Source: Fulvivirga sp. M361 (GTDB lineage Bacteria > Bacteroidota > Bacteroidia > Cytophagales > Cyclobacteriaceae). Taken from it: a stretch of DNA of 64,000 nucleotides. Location: contig NZ_VKDC01000006.1 of assembly GCF_007097395.1 (NCBI RefSeq), positions 62,001-126,000 on the forward strand. Direction: 5' to 3'. Made by a program: the position numbers and the translations under genes. Under the pieces are notes generated by a model. It was not told where the DNA came from. It did not search any database and was given only the letters and a program-made list of their open reading frames with translations. This document shows positions 35,514-45,149 of this stretch, piece by piece. Positions within the stretch are counted from its first letter, which is position 1. Each line of letters begins with the position of its first letter.

Positions 35514-37031
35514 ATGAAAAAAATTAAGCTATACTTAACCCTGATCAGTGTGCTGGCCATAACCCTTCAGTCATGCTCACTGGATGAAGAAGTTTTCGGG
35601 AGATTAAATGAAGATGACTTTCCCATATCTGCCGAAGATGCGGAATCTACCGTACTTTTTGCCTATTCCGTTTATCCGACGCTCGGATATTACTCCCGGA
35701 ATCACTTTTATACCATGCATCAGGCCACAGAGGAATTCACACAAAAGAGTGATGCCTTTCAGGCCCAGATAGACCTGGATAATTATTTGCAGGACCGGAC
35801 CAATGACGATACCAGGTCGTCCTTCCGGCATGCCTATATTGTAATAAACCGGGCGTTGTTCATCATAGAGAATGTGCCGAATGTTACGATGAATGAAGAA
35901 TTGAGGAACCAGTTTGTAGGGGAAGGATATTTCCTGAGGGCCCACAGCTATTATAACCTGGTAAGACTCTTCGGACAGGTTCCTCTGCGAAAAGAAAGCC
36001 TGGCAAGTCTGGATGATGCCAACCTTCCTTTAAGTTCCATAGAAGATATTTACCAGTTCATTATTTCAGACTTGCGTAAAGCGGAAAGTCTGATGGATTT
36101 TCAAAGACGTAGAGGAAGAGCCAATAAGGTAGCTGCACAGAGTCTTTTGGCTGATGCTTATTTATTCCTGGCCAGCGCAGGGCAGCATACCGATAAACTT
36201 CCCGGGTATGAATTTGCCACGCCGAGAGTAAACGATTACTATGATTCGGCAGCGTTTTTTGCCGGGAAAGTGATCAACGATCAATCTACTTACACTTTTA
36301 ACAATGATCTGATCTCTATATACAATAATGAAGCGCTAAACGGACCGGAACAGATCTTTTCCGTTGTTGCCAGTCGAACGGACATTGGTGCATTGGATAT
36401 CGCCGGTACCCTGACCACCCCATTTTTCGATAACCTGAATGCTGTATTGCCCGAAGAGCAGGGAGGGTATGTCATTGGTCCTGGCTGGCAGCATGTATGG
36501 GTAGAAATACCTTTCTACGATACTTATGATGATAGTGATAATAGAAAAAGATTATTGTTTGGGACTGAGGTTCAGGTAATTTCAAATGACGGCGATACTA
36601 CCGAATATTCGATAGCAAACGGTAGAATGGACCGCCCATTTACATTAAAATACCTCGACCCGGGGCGTACCAGCGGAGTGGATATATCAGGAAATAACTA
36701 TCCCATTATACGGTATTCTGAGGTGTTGCTCACGTTTGCAGAAGCTGTTGGCCCTACTCCTGAAGGATTTGCAGCCATTAATCAGGTGAGGCAAAGAGCA
36801 GGGCTCGATCCTCTTTCGGGCATTGTCGATGTACAGGAATTCAGGGAAGCTGTTTACCAGGAAAGGACCTGGGAGCTGGCATACGAATTTCAACATTTAT
36901 TTGACTTAAGAAGACTAGGTAAAATGGAGGAAGTACTGGAAGGGCAATATGGCAAAACGATCGTTAGAAATGCCTATTACTTCGAAATTCCCGATACGGA
37001 AATTAATCAAAACCCTACGTTGGGTGAGTAA
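35514..37031 (+). CDS. SusD/RagB-family glycan-binding lipoprotein (PUL C)
   Basis: The 505-residue lipoprotein (lipobox TLQSC, Cys21) has canonical SusD features: GEGYFLRAHSYYNLVRLFGQVPL at about 140-165, AQSLLADAYLFLASAGQ, RYSEVLLTFAEAVG, and the C-terminal YQERTWELAYEFQHLFDLRRLGKM. It lies 25 bp after susC and acts as the lid that captures the mannan-type glycan. The following gene, 40 bp on, encodes an additional binding lipoprotein in the SusE/SusF position. Confidence 0.93.
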   Translation: MKKIKLYLTLISVLAITLQSCSLDEEVFGRLNEDDFPISAEDAESTVLFAYSVYPTLGYYSRNHFYTMHQATEEFTQKSDAFQAQIDLDNYLQDRTNDDTRSSFRHAYIVINRALFIIENVPNVTMNEELRNQFVGEGYFLRAHSYYNLVRLFGQVPLRKESLASLDDANLPLSSIEDIYQFIISDLRKAESLMDFQRRRGRANKVAAQSLLADAYLFLASAGQHTDKLPGYEFATPRVNDYYDSAAFFAGKVINDQSTYTFNNDLISIYNNEALNGPEQIFSVVASRTDIGALDIAGTLTTPFFDNLNAVLPEEQGGYVIGPGWQHVWVEIPFYDTYDDSDNRKRLLFGTEVQVISNDGDTTEYSIANGRMDRPFTLKYLDPGRTSGVDISGNNYPIIRYSEVLLTFAEAVGPTPEGFAAINQVRQRAGLDPLSGIVDVQEFREAVYQERTWELAYEFQHLFDLRRLGKMEEVLEGQYGKTIVRNAYYFEIPDTEINQNPTLGE

Positions 37032-37071
37032 AACGCTTTTATTTGATCCGCAAACTATAACACATTTTGCA

Positions 37072-38439
37072 ATGAAAAAAAGAATTCAATATATACTGAC
37101 AGCGTTCATGGCACTGGCCTTTTTGAACAGTTGTGAAGAAGAAGACGGAATACTCAACGATAAGGGTTTTGAGGCAGAGATCACCACCATTTCAGTAGAG
37201 GGAATGCTGGGAGAACCTGCCGTCAATGATCAGATTGTTCGTGCCTTTCTGGAGGTTATTGTTGGCGAAGAAGATGACTTGACGGCATTATCACCTATTA
37301 TTGAAATTACACCGGGCACCAGTATCACTCCTGCATCCGGCAGTACGCATGACTTTAGCTCGGATACTGTAACGTATACGATCACGGCTGCTAACGGACG
37401 TACGAAAGACTGGATGGTTTTTGTGAATAACCTTGAGCCTGAACCAGAGCCTGATGCAGGGTTTTTATTGACCAGTTTTGAGGAAAGTGAAAATATCATG
37501 ACAGTATCCTGGTTAGGGGGTGTGGCTACTCAAATTGATAATCCTTTTTCCAATGAGGACAACCCGTCCAATAAAGTGATGCAGTTATCAAAAATTGATG
37601 CGTCTAGTTATGGATATACACAAGCCAATGCGTTGGTAGGTCTGGAGGTTTCTAAGGTGGATTGGGACCTGAGCAATGGACAGGTATTTTCATTATTGGT
37701 CTATAATCCTAACAGCGACCCGGCCAAAATGACCATGAGGCTGGAATCCGGTGACCTTCGTAACTCTGTATCTACCACTACCACAGTGAGTAGTGGTTGG
37801 GAAAGGGTGTTTTTTGATTATTCCAGGCAAGATCTTAGCAGTGTTGTTGTGGAGAAAACTACCTGGTTCTTTGATGAAGGAAATGGAGATAAAGCGAGGG
37901 TATTCTATATCGATGACTTCAGGCAATTCAAAGAAGTGCCGCAAAAAGAAGAGATCATTACCAACCTTGCGTCCTTTGAAGACGGAAATAATATCATGTC
38001 TGTCTCCTGGTTGGGAGGAACGGCCGATGTTTTGGATAACCCTGATGCTTCAGAGCCAAATACAAGCTCCAAGGTGGTAAGACTATCCAAGGTAGAAGCC
38101 AGCAGCTATGGTTACACTCAAGCCAACGCCCTGATCGGTGTGGAAGTATCTAATCTAACGTTTGATATTGCTAACGGTCAGAAATTCAGGTTAAAAGTGT
38201 ATAACCCCAATGCCAGTGCGGTCAAAATGACGATGAGACTGGAGTATGGAGACACAAGAAATTCAGTATCAGCTGAAACAACCAAAACGAACGAATGGGA
38301 GGAGCTTATTTTCGATTATTCGGGTCAGGACCTGTCCGGTGTGACTATTGAGAAGCTTACCTGGTTCTTTGATGAAGGAAATGATGATGTTTCCAGGATA
38401 GTTTACATTGATGACCTGGCGCATAGTAAAGAAAAATAA
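37072..38439 (+). CDS. Surface glycan-binding lipoprotein with a duplicated domain (SusE/F position)
   Basis: From the ATG at 37072 the product is 455 residues with lipobox FLNSC (Cys21); a longer frame from 36949 would overlap susD and bury the signal. Residues about 30-125 form an Ig-like N-terminal domain (VTYTITAANGRTKDWMVFVN). Then come two tandem copies of a domain of about 145 residues, at about 132-285 and 299-452. Each copy runs (T/A)SFE......M(T/S)VSWLGG, then (D/E)ASSYGYTQANAL, then KMTMRLE.GD.RNSVS, and ends (T/L)TWFFDEGN.D..R..YIDD. The domain looks like a beta-jelly-roll carbohydrate-binding module. Two binding units on one lipoprotein would raise avidity for mannan chains. No catalytic residues are evident. 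Confidence 0.82.
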   Translation: MKKRIQYILTAFMALAFLNSCEEEDGILNDKGFEAEITTISVEGMLGEPAVNDQIVRAFLEVIVGEEDDLTALSPIIEITPGTSITPASGSTHDFSSDTVTYTITAANGRTKDWMVFVNNLEPEPEPDAGFLLTSFEESENIMTVSWLGGVATQIDNPFSNEDNPSNKVMQLSKIDASSYGYTQANALVGLEVSKVDWDLSNGQVFSLLVYNPNSDPAKMTMRLESGDLRNSVSTTTTVSSGWERVFFDYSRQDLSSVVVEKTTWFFDEGNGDKARVFYIDDFRQFKEVPQKEEIITNLASFEDGNNIMSVSWLGGTADVLDNPDASEPNTSSKVVRLSKVEASSYGYTQANALIGVEVSNLTFDIANGQKFRLKVYNPNASAVKMTMRLEYGDTRNSVSAETTKTNEWEELIFDYSGQDLSGVTIEKLTWFFDEGNDDVSRIVYIDDLAHSKEK

Positions 38440-38552
38440 CAATTGAGAGTGACGATCAGAAAAGTATATAGGGTCTTGTATGGCAGAAACGTTATGTTTT
38501 ATGCTTCAGGTCATCCTGAACGCTGGTCGCCTCTGTTTTATTCGTTTGACCC

Positions 38553-40211
38553 GTGAAACACTTCAAATTGAAGAAGATTTTAATACTTTGGTTATTGGTG
38601 GTGATTACCGTCGAATTGCCTGCCCAGGAAAACCGTACGGTAGGTGTTTTATCGTACGATCCTGAAAAGTCTTTCGACGGTTACACACTTTTTTCGCCTC
38701 ATGGCAATAGTTCTGCCTATCTCATCAATAACTGCGGAGAACTTGTCAATCGTTGGAACAGTGAATATCCTCCGGGAAATGCGGTGTATTTAGTGGAAGA
38801 CGGCTCACTTTTCAGGGCCGGAAGGTTGAAAAATGACCGAATGAATGCTGGTGGTTCAGGAGGGATCATAGAGCAATTCAATTGGGAGGGCGAGTTGATA
38901 TGGCATTATGTGTTTAACGATGAAAATAATCGACAGCACCATGATTTTGAGGTGCTTCCCAACGGAAACATTTTATTGCTTGCCTGGGAGTACAAGACGG
39001 AGGAAGAGGCGTTAGCAGCAGGCAGAAAACCAGAGCTTATTGACCCCGAACGTAAGGCGCTTTGGCCGGAACAGGTGGTGGAAATAAAACCTTCGGGAGC
39101 GGATGCCGGCGAAATCGTTTGGGAGTGGCATTCCTGGGACCATCTTGTCCAGGACTACGATAGCAATAAGCCTAACTATGGCGTTATTAGTGAAAATCCC
39201 GGAAAAGTCGATATAAACTATGCGCCCACTTCCTCCGCTGACTGGCACCACGCGAATGCTATCGACTATAACCCAGATCTGGACCAGATCGTGATCAGTG
39301 TACATGCTTTTGATGAATTTTGGGTGATCGATCATAGCATCAGCCGGGAAGATGCGGCTGGCCCGAAAGGAGACCTGTTGTATCGTTGGGGTAACCCTCA
39401 AACCTACGGCCAGGGTACCGGTACGGACCAAAAATTGTTTAAACAGCACAACGTCCAATGGATAGAGAAAGGCTTACCGGATGAAGGTAAGATACTGATA
39501 TTTAATAATGGAAAAGGACGACCTGAAGGAAAATACAGTTCACTGGTAAAGTTAGAGCCGCCCTTGAACGATGAAGGCAAATATGATTATACAGGCGCCG
39601 GTTACCTGCCGCAGGAGTTTTCCTGGGAATATACCGCCCCGGTACCTACGAATTTCTACTCCTGGTTTATTTCAGGTGTTCAACAATTGCCAAATGGTAA
39701 TCTGCTGGTAGATGATGGCGCTCACGGTACTTTTTTCGAGCTAGACCCACAAAATGAGATCGTATGGGAATATGTTAACCCCATTTCCATTCGTGGCGCC
39801 CTGGAGCAAGGGACTTCCATCATTCCGGATGGTCAGGAAAATCCTGATAATGTAGTTTTCAGGGCGGAACGCTATGCCCTGGGTTTTGCTGGATTCGCCA
39901 ATAAGGATATTTCGGGGGGAAGTCCTATTGAGCTGAATCCGGCAACTCCTCTTGAGTCATGTCGCATAGTAACCAGTGTGGATCAGGGGTTTGAAAATGT
40001 ATTCTCTATATTTCCTAATCCGGCACAACACTACGTAGTTGTCTCATCAAATATACATAAATCTGAATTGTTAATGTACCGCATGGATGGCTATCAGGTT
40101 CATCAGGAGTTTTTTGATCATGAAACGCTGGTCAACCTGGAGGGAATGACTCCCGGTGTATATGTATTACAAATAAACGGAGTCAGAAAAAGACTTATGG
40201 TGAACAAATGA
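38553..40211 (+). CDS. Arylsulfotransferase-like (ASST) beta-propeller protein with T9SS sorting domain
   Basis: The 552-residue protein begins at a GTG (38553), then a signal peptide ending in ELPAQ. Residues about 45-455 form a propeller with repeated Trp motifs (GELIWHYVFND, GEIVWEWHSWDHLV, NEIVWEYVNPI) and conserved histidines (NRQHHDFEVLPNGN, SADWHHANAIDYN, FKQHNVQW). This is the pattern of arylsulfate sulfotransferase-related proteins, which use an active-site His. The last 80 residues (FSIFPNPAQHYVVVSS...GVYVLQINGVRKRLMVNK) are a type A T9SS sorting domain, so it is exported across the outer membrane. Enzymatic activity is unproven. A PUL C role in handling sulfated or aryl-linked glycan is speculation. 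Confidence 0.75.
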   Translation: MKHFKLKKILILWLLVVITVELPAQENRTVGVLSYDPEKSFDGYTLFSPHGNSSAYLINNCGELVNRWNSEYPPGNAVYLVEDGSLFRAGRLKNDRMNAGGSGGIIEQFNWEGELIWHYVFNDENNRQHHDFEVLPNGNILLLAWEYKTEEEALAAGRKPELIDPERKALWPEQVVEIKPSGADAGEIVWEWHSWDHLVQDYDSNKPNYGVISENPGKVDINYAPTSSADWHHANAIDYNPDLDQIVISVHAFDEFWVIDHSISREDAAGPKGDLLYRWGNPQTYGQGTGTDQKLFKQHNVQWIEKGLPDEGKILIFNNGKGRPEGKYSSLVKLEPPLNDEGKYDYTGAGYLPQEFSWEYTAPVPTNFYSWFISGVQQLPNGNLLVDDGAHGTFFELDPQNEIVWEYVNPISIRGALEQGTSIIPDGQENPDNVVFRAERYALGFAGFANKDISGGSPIELNPATPLESCRIVTSVDQGFENVFSIFPNPAQHYVVVSSNIHKSELLMYRMDGYQVHQEFFDHETLVNLEGMTPGVYVLQINGVRKRLMVNK

Positions 40212-40346
40212 ACAACTTGAAATATACTTTGGAAGTACGGATAATGAATGTGGTATTGGAACATGAGAATGCTATAAACCGACCTCAGTAAAATGGTTTA
40301 CAAAAAGACTATAACAGCATATTTTTTAACGACTAATTTTTTCATA

Positions 40347-41843
40347 ATGAAAGTGATGAGTGCACTAATACTTGTTTTAGCGATATTCATGGGCAGTTGT
40401 AAGAGTGACGATCCAGGTGATACGGATGTAAGTTCCGATGAGATTCTCGTAAAAACACAAGAGGTTATCAATTCGAGCTATATCGGGAACGGAGCACAAT
40501 GGGACGCCTATCCTAATGCTTACCTGAATTGGAACAGCCCAATATCAGAGGCGGACTGGCAAAAAATGTACAAGCGATTGGATTACATGCGCCCTAAGTT
40601 CATGCGCGTGATGATTGCTGCGGGTTGGAAGTACGCCCAGGCAGGAGGGTATGATGAAGAACTTCACCTGGAAGGGTTGGCAAAGATCCTTCAATACTGT
40701 ACAGACAATGACATTACTGTTATGTTTGGCGATTGGGGTGGTGGTATGGTAAATGCAGGTAATAATACGATCAATGAAGCCAACCTTTCAGATGCCGCAA
40801 GGTACGTGGACTACCTTATCAATACCAAAAACTTCACTTGCATTAAATATTATACCATGGTAAATGAACCCAATGGAAATTGGTCTGCAACAGATGGTAA
40901 TTATGATCTTTGGAAAAGAGCCGTCACATTTTTTTACGATAAGCTGGAAGAAAGAGGGTTGACGGATAAATTAAGCATAGCCGGTCCGGACATCGCCATT
41001 TGGGACACTAATTTTACGAATTGGATCACAGATACCGAGCGAGACCTGGGAGATCAGACAGGGCTTTATGACATTCACACGTACCCGGCACAGTCGGTGG
41101 TGAGAAACAGGGAATATACCCGCGTGATCGCTGCATATATAGATAAGGTGCCTGACGGTAAGAAAATTGTTATGGGAGAACTGGGCTACAAGTATAGTCC
41201 GTCACTGGACCTGTTCCTGGATACGGAAAACAAAAGCAGGATTGCAGCGGATCCTTTTGCCGGCGACGACTCCAATATGTTTGTTTCTGATTTCTTTTAC
41301 GGCATAGACATGGCAAATGCCACAATGCAACTCATTAATGTGGGATACTCCGGAATGATCGCCTGGAGCATGGATGACGCTATGCATAATACCAACGGTG
41401 GAAATGGTAAAGACCTTAAAGTATGGGGCTTCTGGAATATTTTAGGGGAAGAGTTGTTTGGTGGAGCAGATAAAGAAGCCATACGTCCATGGTTTTATCC
41501 GTCCTCTCTGTTATCGAGGTATATGCAAACCGGCACACAGGTTTATAAAGTGGAAATACCCTCTAAGAAAAGGTTGAACGCTATTGCAGTAACCAGGGAT
41601 GGGAAATATATGGTCGCGGTGTTAAACACTACTGAAAGTACTCAAAACATCAACCTGAAGTTTGACAATGATACGGTGTTGACCGGATGCAAAAAATTCA
41701 TCTATGCAGAAACGGAACGACCGGTAGATAGTGACGGGTTTCCGGTTCCTGTAGCGTCAAACGTAGAAATGAATTTAGGCACAGGGCATTCCTTTGAAAT
41801 AGAAAAGGAAACACTGGTAGTATTCACCAATTTTGACTACTAA
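40347..41843 (+). CDS. Clan GH-A glycoside hydrolase, lipoprotein (paralogue 2)
   Basis: The ATG at 40347 yields 498 residues with lipobox IFMGSC (Cys18); the in-frame ATG at 40293 adds 18 residues ahead of the signal. The TIM-barrel carries the acid/base in MVNEPNGNW (Glu174) and the probable nucleophile in VMGELGYKY (Glu278). A C-terminal beta-domain follows (KYMVAVLNTTESTQN...). It is a paralogue of the 27880 gene product and shares IGNG.QW.AYP, (C)IKYY, NEPNGNW, ADPFAG-like and RPWFYP blocks. It is a surface or periplasmic lipoprotein, so it may process oligosaccharides before or after SusC import. Family number is not assignable by eye. Confidence 0.78.
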   Translation: MKVMSALILVLAIFMGSCKSDDPGDTDVSSDEILVKTQEVINSSYIGNGAQWDAYPNAYLNWNSPISEADWQKMYKRLDYMRPKFMRVMIAAGWKYAQAGGYDEELHLEGLAKILQYCTDNDITVMFGDWGGGMVNAGNNTINEANLSDAARYVDYLINTKNFTCIKYYTMVNEPNGNWSATDGNYDLWKRAVTFFYDKLEERGLTDKLSIAGPDIAIWDTNFTNWITDTERDLGDQTGLYDIHTYPAQSVVRNREYTRVIAAYIDKVPDGKKIVMGELGYKYSPSLDLFLDTENKSRIAADPFAGDDSNMFVSDFFYGIDMANATMQLINVGYSGMIAWSMDDAMHNTNGGNGKDLKVWGFWNILGEELFGGADKEAIRPWFYPSSLLSRYMQTGTQVYKVEIPSKKRLNAIAVTRDGKYMVAVLNTTESTQNINLKFDNDTVLTGCKKFIYAETERPVDSDGFPVPVASNVEMNLGTGHSFEIEKETLVVFTNFDY

Positions 41844-41891
41844 AAATGTTCGCATTCTGAAGCAGTTATCATACTGAAAGCTCAATGTAAA

Positions 41892-43715
41892 ATGAAACGG
41901 ACCCCAATAGCGATCATCATATTGTCCGTTTTAACGGTGGTTAACGCAGTAAAAGGTCAGCATTTTACAGAAGTGGCCGAGGCTACGGGAATAGCGGCGT
42001 CAAAACATTGTAATGGTGTAGCGGTAGCTGATTATGACATGGATGGGGACGAAGATATCTTCTTTGTAGCGGCCAAATCATTCGATAAGGACGATCCGTC
42101 AACATGGAGCAGACTCTACAAAAATGAAGGAGATCACTTCGTGGACGTTACCATAGAAGCGGGATTTGCCAGTCAATACATTAATAACGGTCCTTTATCC
42201 GGTATGGGGCAAAAGCAAGGCGCTTCATGGGCAGATTATGACAATGACGGAGATCCTGACCTTTTACTAACCCATTTTCGGCAAGTGCAGTTATTTGATA
42301 ATAATGGCGATGGCACCTTTACCGAAGTGACTGAGTCATCCGGGTTGGTTTCCTGTTATACCTGTCACTATTCCAGCGGACTATGGTGGGACTATGACCT
42401 TGACGGGGACCTGGATCTATACCTCAGTGTTTGGCATAATCCAACTACCGATCTGCATCGCTATAATGTAATGTATGAGAACCGGGCTGACGGTACATTC
42501 AGAGATATAACAGATCAACTTAAAATAGGTGATAATGGCGCTACCTGGGCCAGTGTTGCTCTTGACGTAAATGATGATACGTTACCTGACCTGTACGTAG
42601 TAAATGATTTCGGGGAAAACAGGCTTTACATAAACGCAGGACCTGATTTGCCTTTCAGCGAAGAGTCAGAAGCACGGGGAGTAAATGACAAAGGAGATGG
42701 AATGGGGGTGACCATAGGAGATTACAATAACAACGGCCACTTTGATATATTCATTACGAATATTGATTTTATTCATCCTAATGCGCTTTTAACAGATAAT
42801 GGTGACGGCTATTTTGATGAAAATTCAAAGAAGATGAAAGTCGGGAAAGCAGGATGGGCCTGGGGGACCCGGTTTTTAGATTGTGACCATGATACGGATG
42901 AGGACCTTTACGTTGGTAACGGACATTTTAATTACGAGGCAAGCAATGTGCTTTTTGTCAATGACGCATCCGAAGGAGGGACGGGCTTTAAAGACCAATC
43001 TTTAACTTCCAATGCGGATGGCCGGTTTAGGGCAAAAGGTGTGGAAGTGTTTGATTTTGATAATGATGGTGATCTGGATATTGCGGTAGCCAACTGGTTA
43101 AACCCACCTTACCTGTACAGGAATGAGGTTGATCAAGCGGCATCAGATGCCAAGAACTGGATCAAGATATCTTTGGAAGGGACCGTTTCTAATAAAAATG
43201 CTTTTGGCAGCAAAGTCAGCCTTAGCGTAGGGGACGAGACATTCCATCGTTATCATCATGGGGCCAATTTTCTTGGGCAAAGTATTAAACCTGTTCATTT
43301 TGGATTGGGAGCGAATAAAAAAATTGATAAAATTGAGATCACATGGCCTACGGGCATTACAGAAACATTTTTTAATGTGAATGCCAATCAGACCATAACC
43401 ATAGAAGAAAATGAAAAAGTGGTCCTTTCATTGACAGATGCCGTTGCTGTTGAGTTAAAAAGACCTTACCCAAATCCATTTGGAAATGAACTGACGTGGG
43501 ATATTACCATTCCTGAGCGAGGAGATGTTGTCCTGAAAATCATGGATAAGCTGGGAAAAGTAGTTTATGAAAGCATTCGGTACTACGATCGGGGAGGTAT
43601 ACATCAGCTGAGAAGCGATGGATTGGACACGCTTTCAAATGGTCTGTTCTACTATACCATAACTTATAATAATACGTCCGTAAAAGGAAAGTTATTACAC
43701 CATGGCATACGTTAA
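41892..43715 (+). CDS. FG-GAP/VCBS repeat protein with ASPIC/UnbV domain and T9SS sorting domain
   Basis: The 607-residue exported protein has a signal peptide ending in AVKGQ and a beta-propeller built from FG-GAP/VCBS repeats. These carry calcium-loop-like motifs of the D.D.DGD.D type (VADYDMDGDEDIFF, WADYDNDGDPDLLL, WWDYDLDGDLDLYL, DFDNDGDLDIAVANW). At about 455-510 lies an ASPIC/UnbV-like domain (KPVHFGLGANKKIDKIEITWPTG, NQTITIEE). The C-terminus (KRPYPNPFGNELTWDI... to KGKLLHHGI) is a T9SS sorting domain. Such CRTAC1-like proteins are common in PULs of Bacteroidota and Planctomycetota and are assumed to bind glycans or act as surface adhesins. No enzymatic role is apparent. Confidence 0.85.
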   Translation: MKRTPIAIIILSVLTVVNAVKGQHFTEVAEATGIAASKHCNGVAVADYDMDGDEDIFFVAAKSFDKDDPSTWSRLYKNEGDHFVDVTIEAGFASQYINNGPLSGMGQKQGASWADYDNDGDPDLLLTHFRQVQLFDNNGDGTFTEVTESSGLVSCYTCHYSSGLWWDYDLDGDLDLYLSVWHNPTTDLHRYNVMYENRADGTFRDITDQLKIGDNGATWASVALDVNDDTLPDLYVVNDFGENRLYINAGPDLPFSEESEARGVNDKGDGMGVTIGDYNNNGHFDIFITNIDFIHPNALLTDNGDGYFDENSKKMKVGKAGWAWGTRFLDCDHDTDEDLYVGNGHFNYEASNVLFVNDASEGGTGFKDQSLTSNADGRFRAKGVEVFDFDNDGDLDIAVANWLNPPYLYRNEVDQAASDAKNWIKISLEGTVSNKNAFGSKVSLSVGDETFHRYHHGANFLGQSIKPVHFGLGANKKIDKIEITWPTGITETFFNVNANQTITIEENEKVVLSLTDAVAVELKRPYPNPFGNELTWDITIPERGDVVLKIMDKLGKVVYESIRYYDRGGIHQLRSDGLDTLSNGLFYYTITYNNTSVKGKLLHHGIR

Positions 43716-43842
43716 TCCCTAAATAATTTGATGATTGAACGCTCACATGAACAGACCAGGGTCAGCCCATTCGAATTACAACATTTTTAACGTGCTCATG
43801 CTTTTCAAATCGCAAAGATTTTATTTCTTACTTTCAAAATCA

Positions 43843-45108
43843 ATGAAGCTCTGTGCCGTTCTTATAGTCATCACTTTTACAGCATATGCCCAGGATATGG
43901 TCACGATTGAAAATGGTAAATTCATAAGAAACGGCGAGCCATATTATTACTTGGGTACTAATTTTTGGTACGGCATGCATTTAGGAGCATTGGATACGGC
44001 TCGATTAACCCGGGAACTGGATAGACTTCAACATCTGGGAATTACAAATTTACGTGTTATGGCGTCCTCAGAAGGAGCAGACACTGATCCCTGGCGAGTC
44101 CAACCCTCCTTACAAACCGCTCCCGGAGAGTATAATGAAGATTTACTGAGAGGGTTGGATTATTTGTTATACGAAATGAGTAAAAGAGATATGCTGGCGG
44201 TGATGTGCCTGAATAACTTCTGGCCGTGGTCAGGAGGAATGGCCCAATACGTGAACTGGGCTACCCATGAGCCTATACCATACCCGCCACCGGCCGAAAA
44301 CGGAAGCTGGGGAAAATATCAAAGGTATTCTGCCCGGTTTTACTCAAACAAAGAAGCCCTAAGGTTTTATCAGGACCATGTTAAAAAAATGGTGAACCGT
44401 ACCAACTCCCTGACCGGTATTGTTTATAAAGATGATCCCACCATCATGTCATGGCAGCTGGCCAATGAGCCGGAAGGTGCGAATAATGTAAAAGCTTACA
44501 GAAAATGGATCAAACTAGCTGCACGGTTCATTCGAAGCGAAGATAAAAACCACTTGATATCCATAGGAAGTGAAGGCAATACCGCTTCTTCCTGGGCGGG
44601 TACAAATTTTCGTAAAGACCACCAGGTAAAATGGGTAGATTATTGTACGATGCACATTTGGGTGCAGAACTGGGGTTGGTACGATCCTCAGGGAGGGGCG
44701 AAAGCGCTGGAAAAAGCCAGGAACAAAGCTGAAAAATACCTGCTTGATCACCTTGAAATAGCCAACAAACTTAAAAAACCTATGGTATTGGAGGAGTTTG
44801 GTATGAGCAGGGACAAAGACGACCATTCCCCGTCATCAGGCGTCAGTCACAGAGATGATTATTATACCTTTCTGTTTGAGACGGCAAAGAGATTAGTATT
44901 ATCAGGAAATAACATGTCCGGAGTGAATTTTTGGGCCTGGGGAGGAGAAGGACGCCCAAGGGTGCCTAAAGCGATATGGAAACAGGGTGATGACCTCATT
45001 GGAGACCCTCCGCATGAATATCAGGGGTGGTATTCGGTGTATGATACGGACAGCAGTACACTTGAGATCATTAAGCGGTATGCCAATGAAATGAATGACA
45101 TCAAGTGA
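43843..45108 (+). CDS. GH5 endo-beta-1,4-mannanase (subfamily 7-like)
   Basis: The product is 421 residues from the ATG at 43843, which opens a clean signal peptide (MKLCAVLIVITFTAYAQ); starts at 43735-43798 only add a poorly conserved leader. The mature start IENGKFIRNGEPYYYLGTN and the barrel motifs match GH5_7 mannanases. Acid/base Glu209 is in WQLANEPEG, nucleophile Glu318 in MVLEEFGMSRD, and aromatic subsite residues are in LNNFWPWSGGMAQY and MHIWVQNWGW. The family cleaves internal beta-1,4-mannosidic bonds by a retaining mechanism. It lacks a lipobox and a T9SS domain, so it is periplasmic or released. It is the gene that most firmly points PUL C to mannan. Confidence 0.88.
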   Translation: MKLCAVLIVITFTAYAQDMVTIENGKFIRNGEPYYYLGTNFWYGMHLGALDTARLTRELDRLQHLGITNLRVMASSEGADTDPWRVQPSLQTAPGEYNEDLLRGLDYLLYEMSKRDMLAVMCLNNFWPWSGGMAQYVNWATHEPIPYPPPAENGSWGKYQRYSARFYSNKEALRFYQDHVKKMVNRTNSLTGIVYKDDPTIMSWQLANEPEGANNVKAYRKWIKLAARFIRSEDKNHLISIGSEGNTASSWAGTNFRKDHQVKWVDYCTMHIWVQNWGWYDPQGGAKALEKARNKAEKYLLDHLEIANKLKKPMVLEEFGMSRDKDDHSPSSGVSHRDDYYTFLFETAKRLVLSGNNMSGVNFWAWGGEGRPRVPKAIWKQGDDLIGDPPHEYQGWYSVYDTDSSTLEIIKRYANEMNDIK

Positions 45109-45149
45109 ATCGCTCACATAATATCTGTCATGATGCGGGTTCAAGAGAG

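Noticed and set aside
36949-37071. Upstream extension of the duplicated-domain lipoprotein into susD
   Set aside because: It overlaps the end of susD in another frame and would bury the lipoprotein signal starting at 37072.
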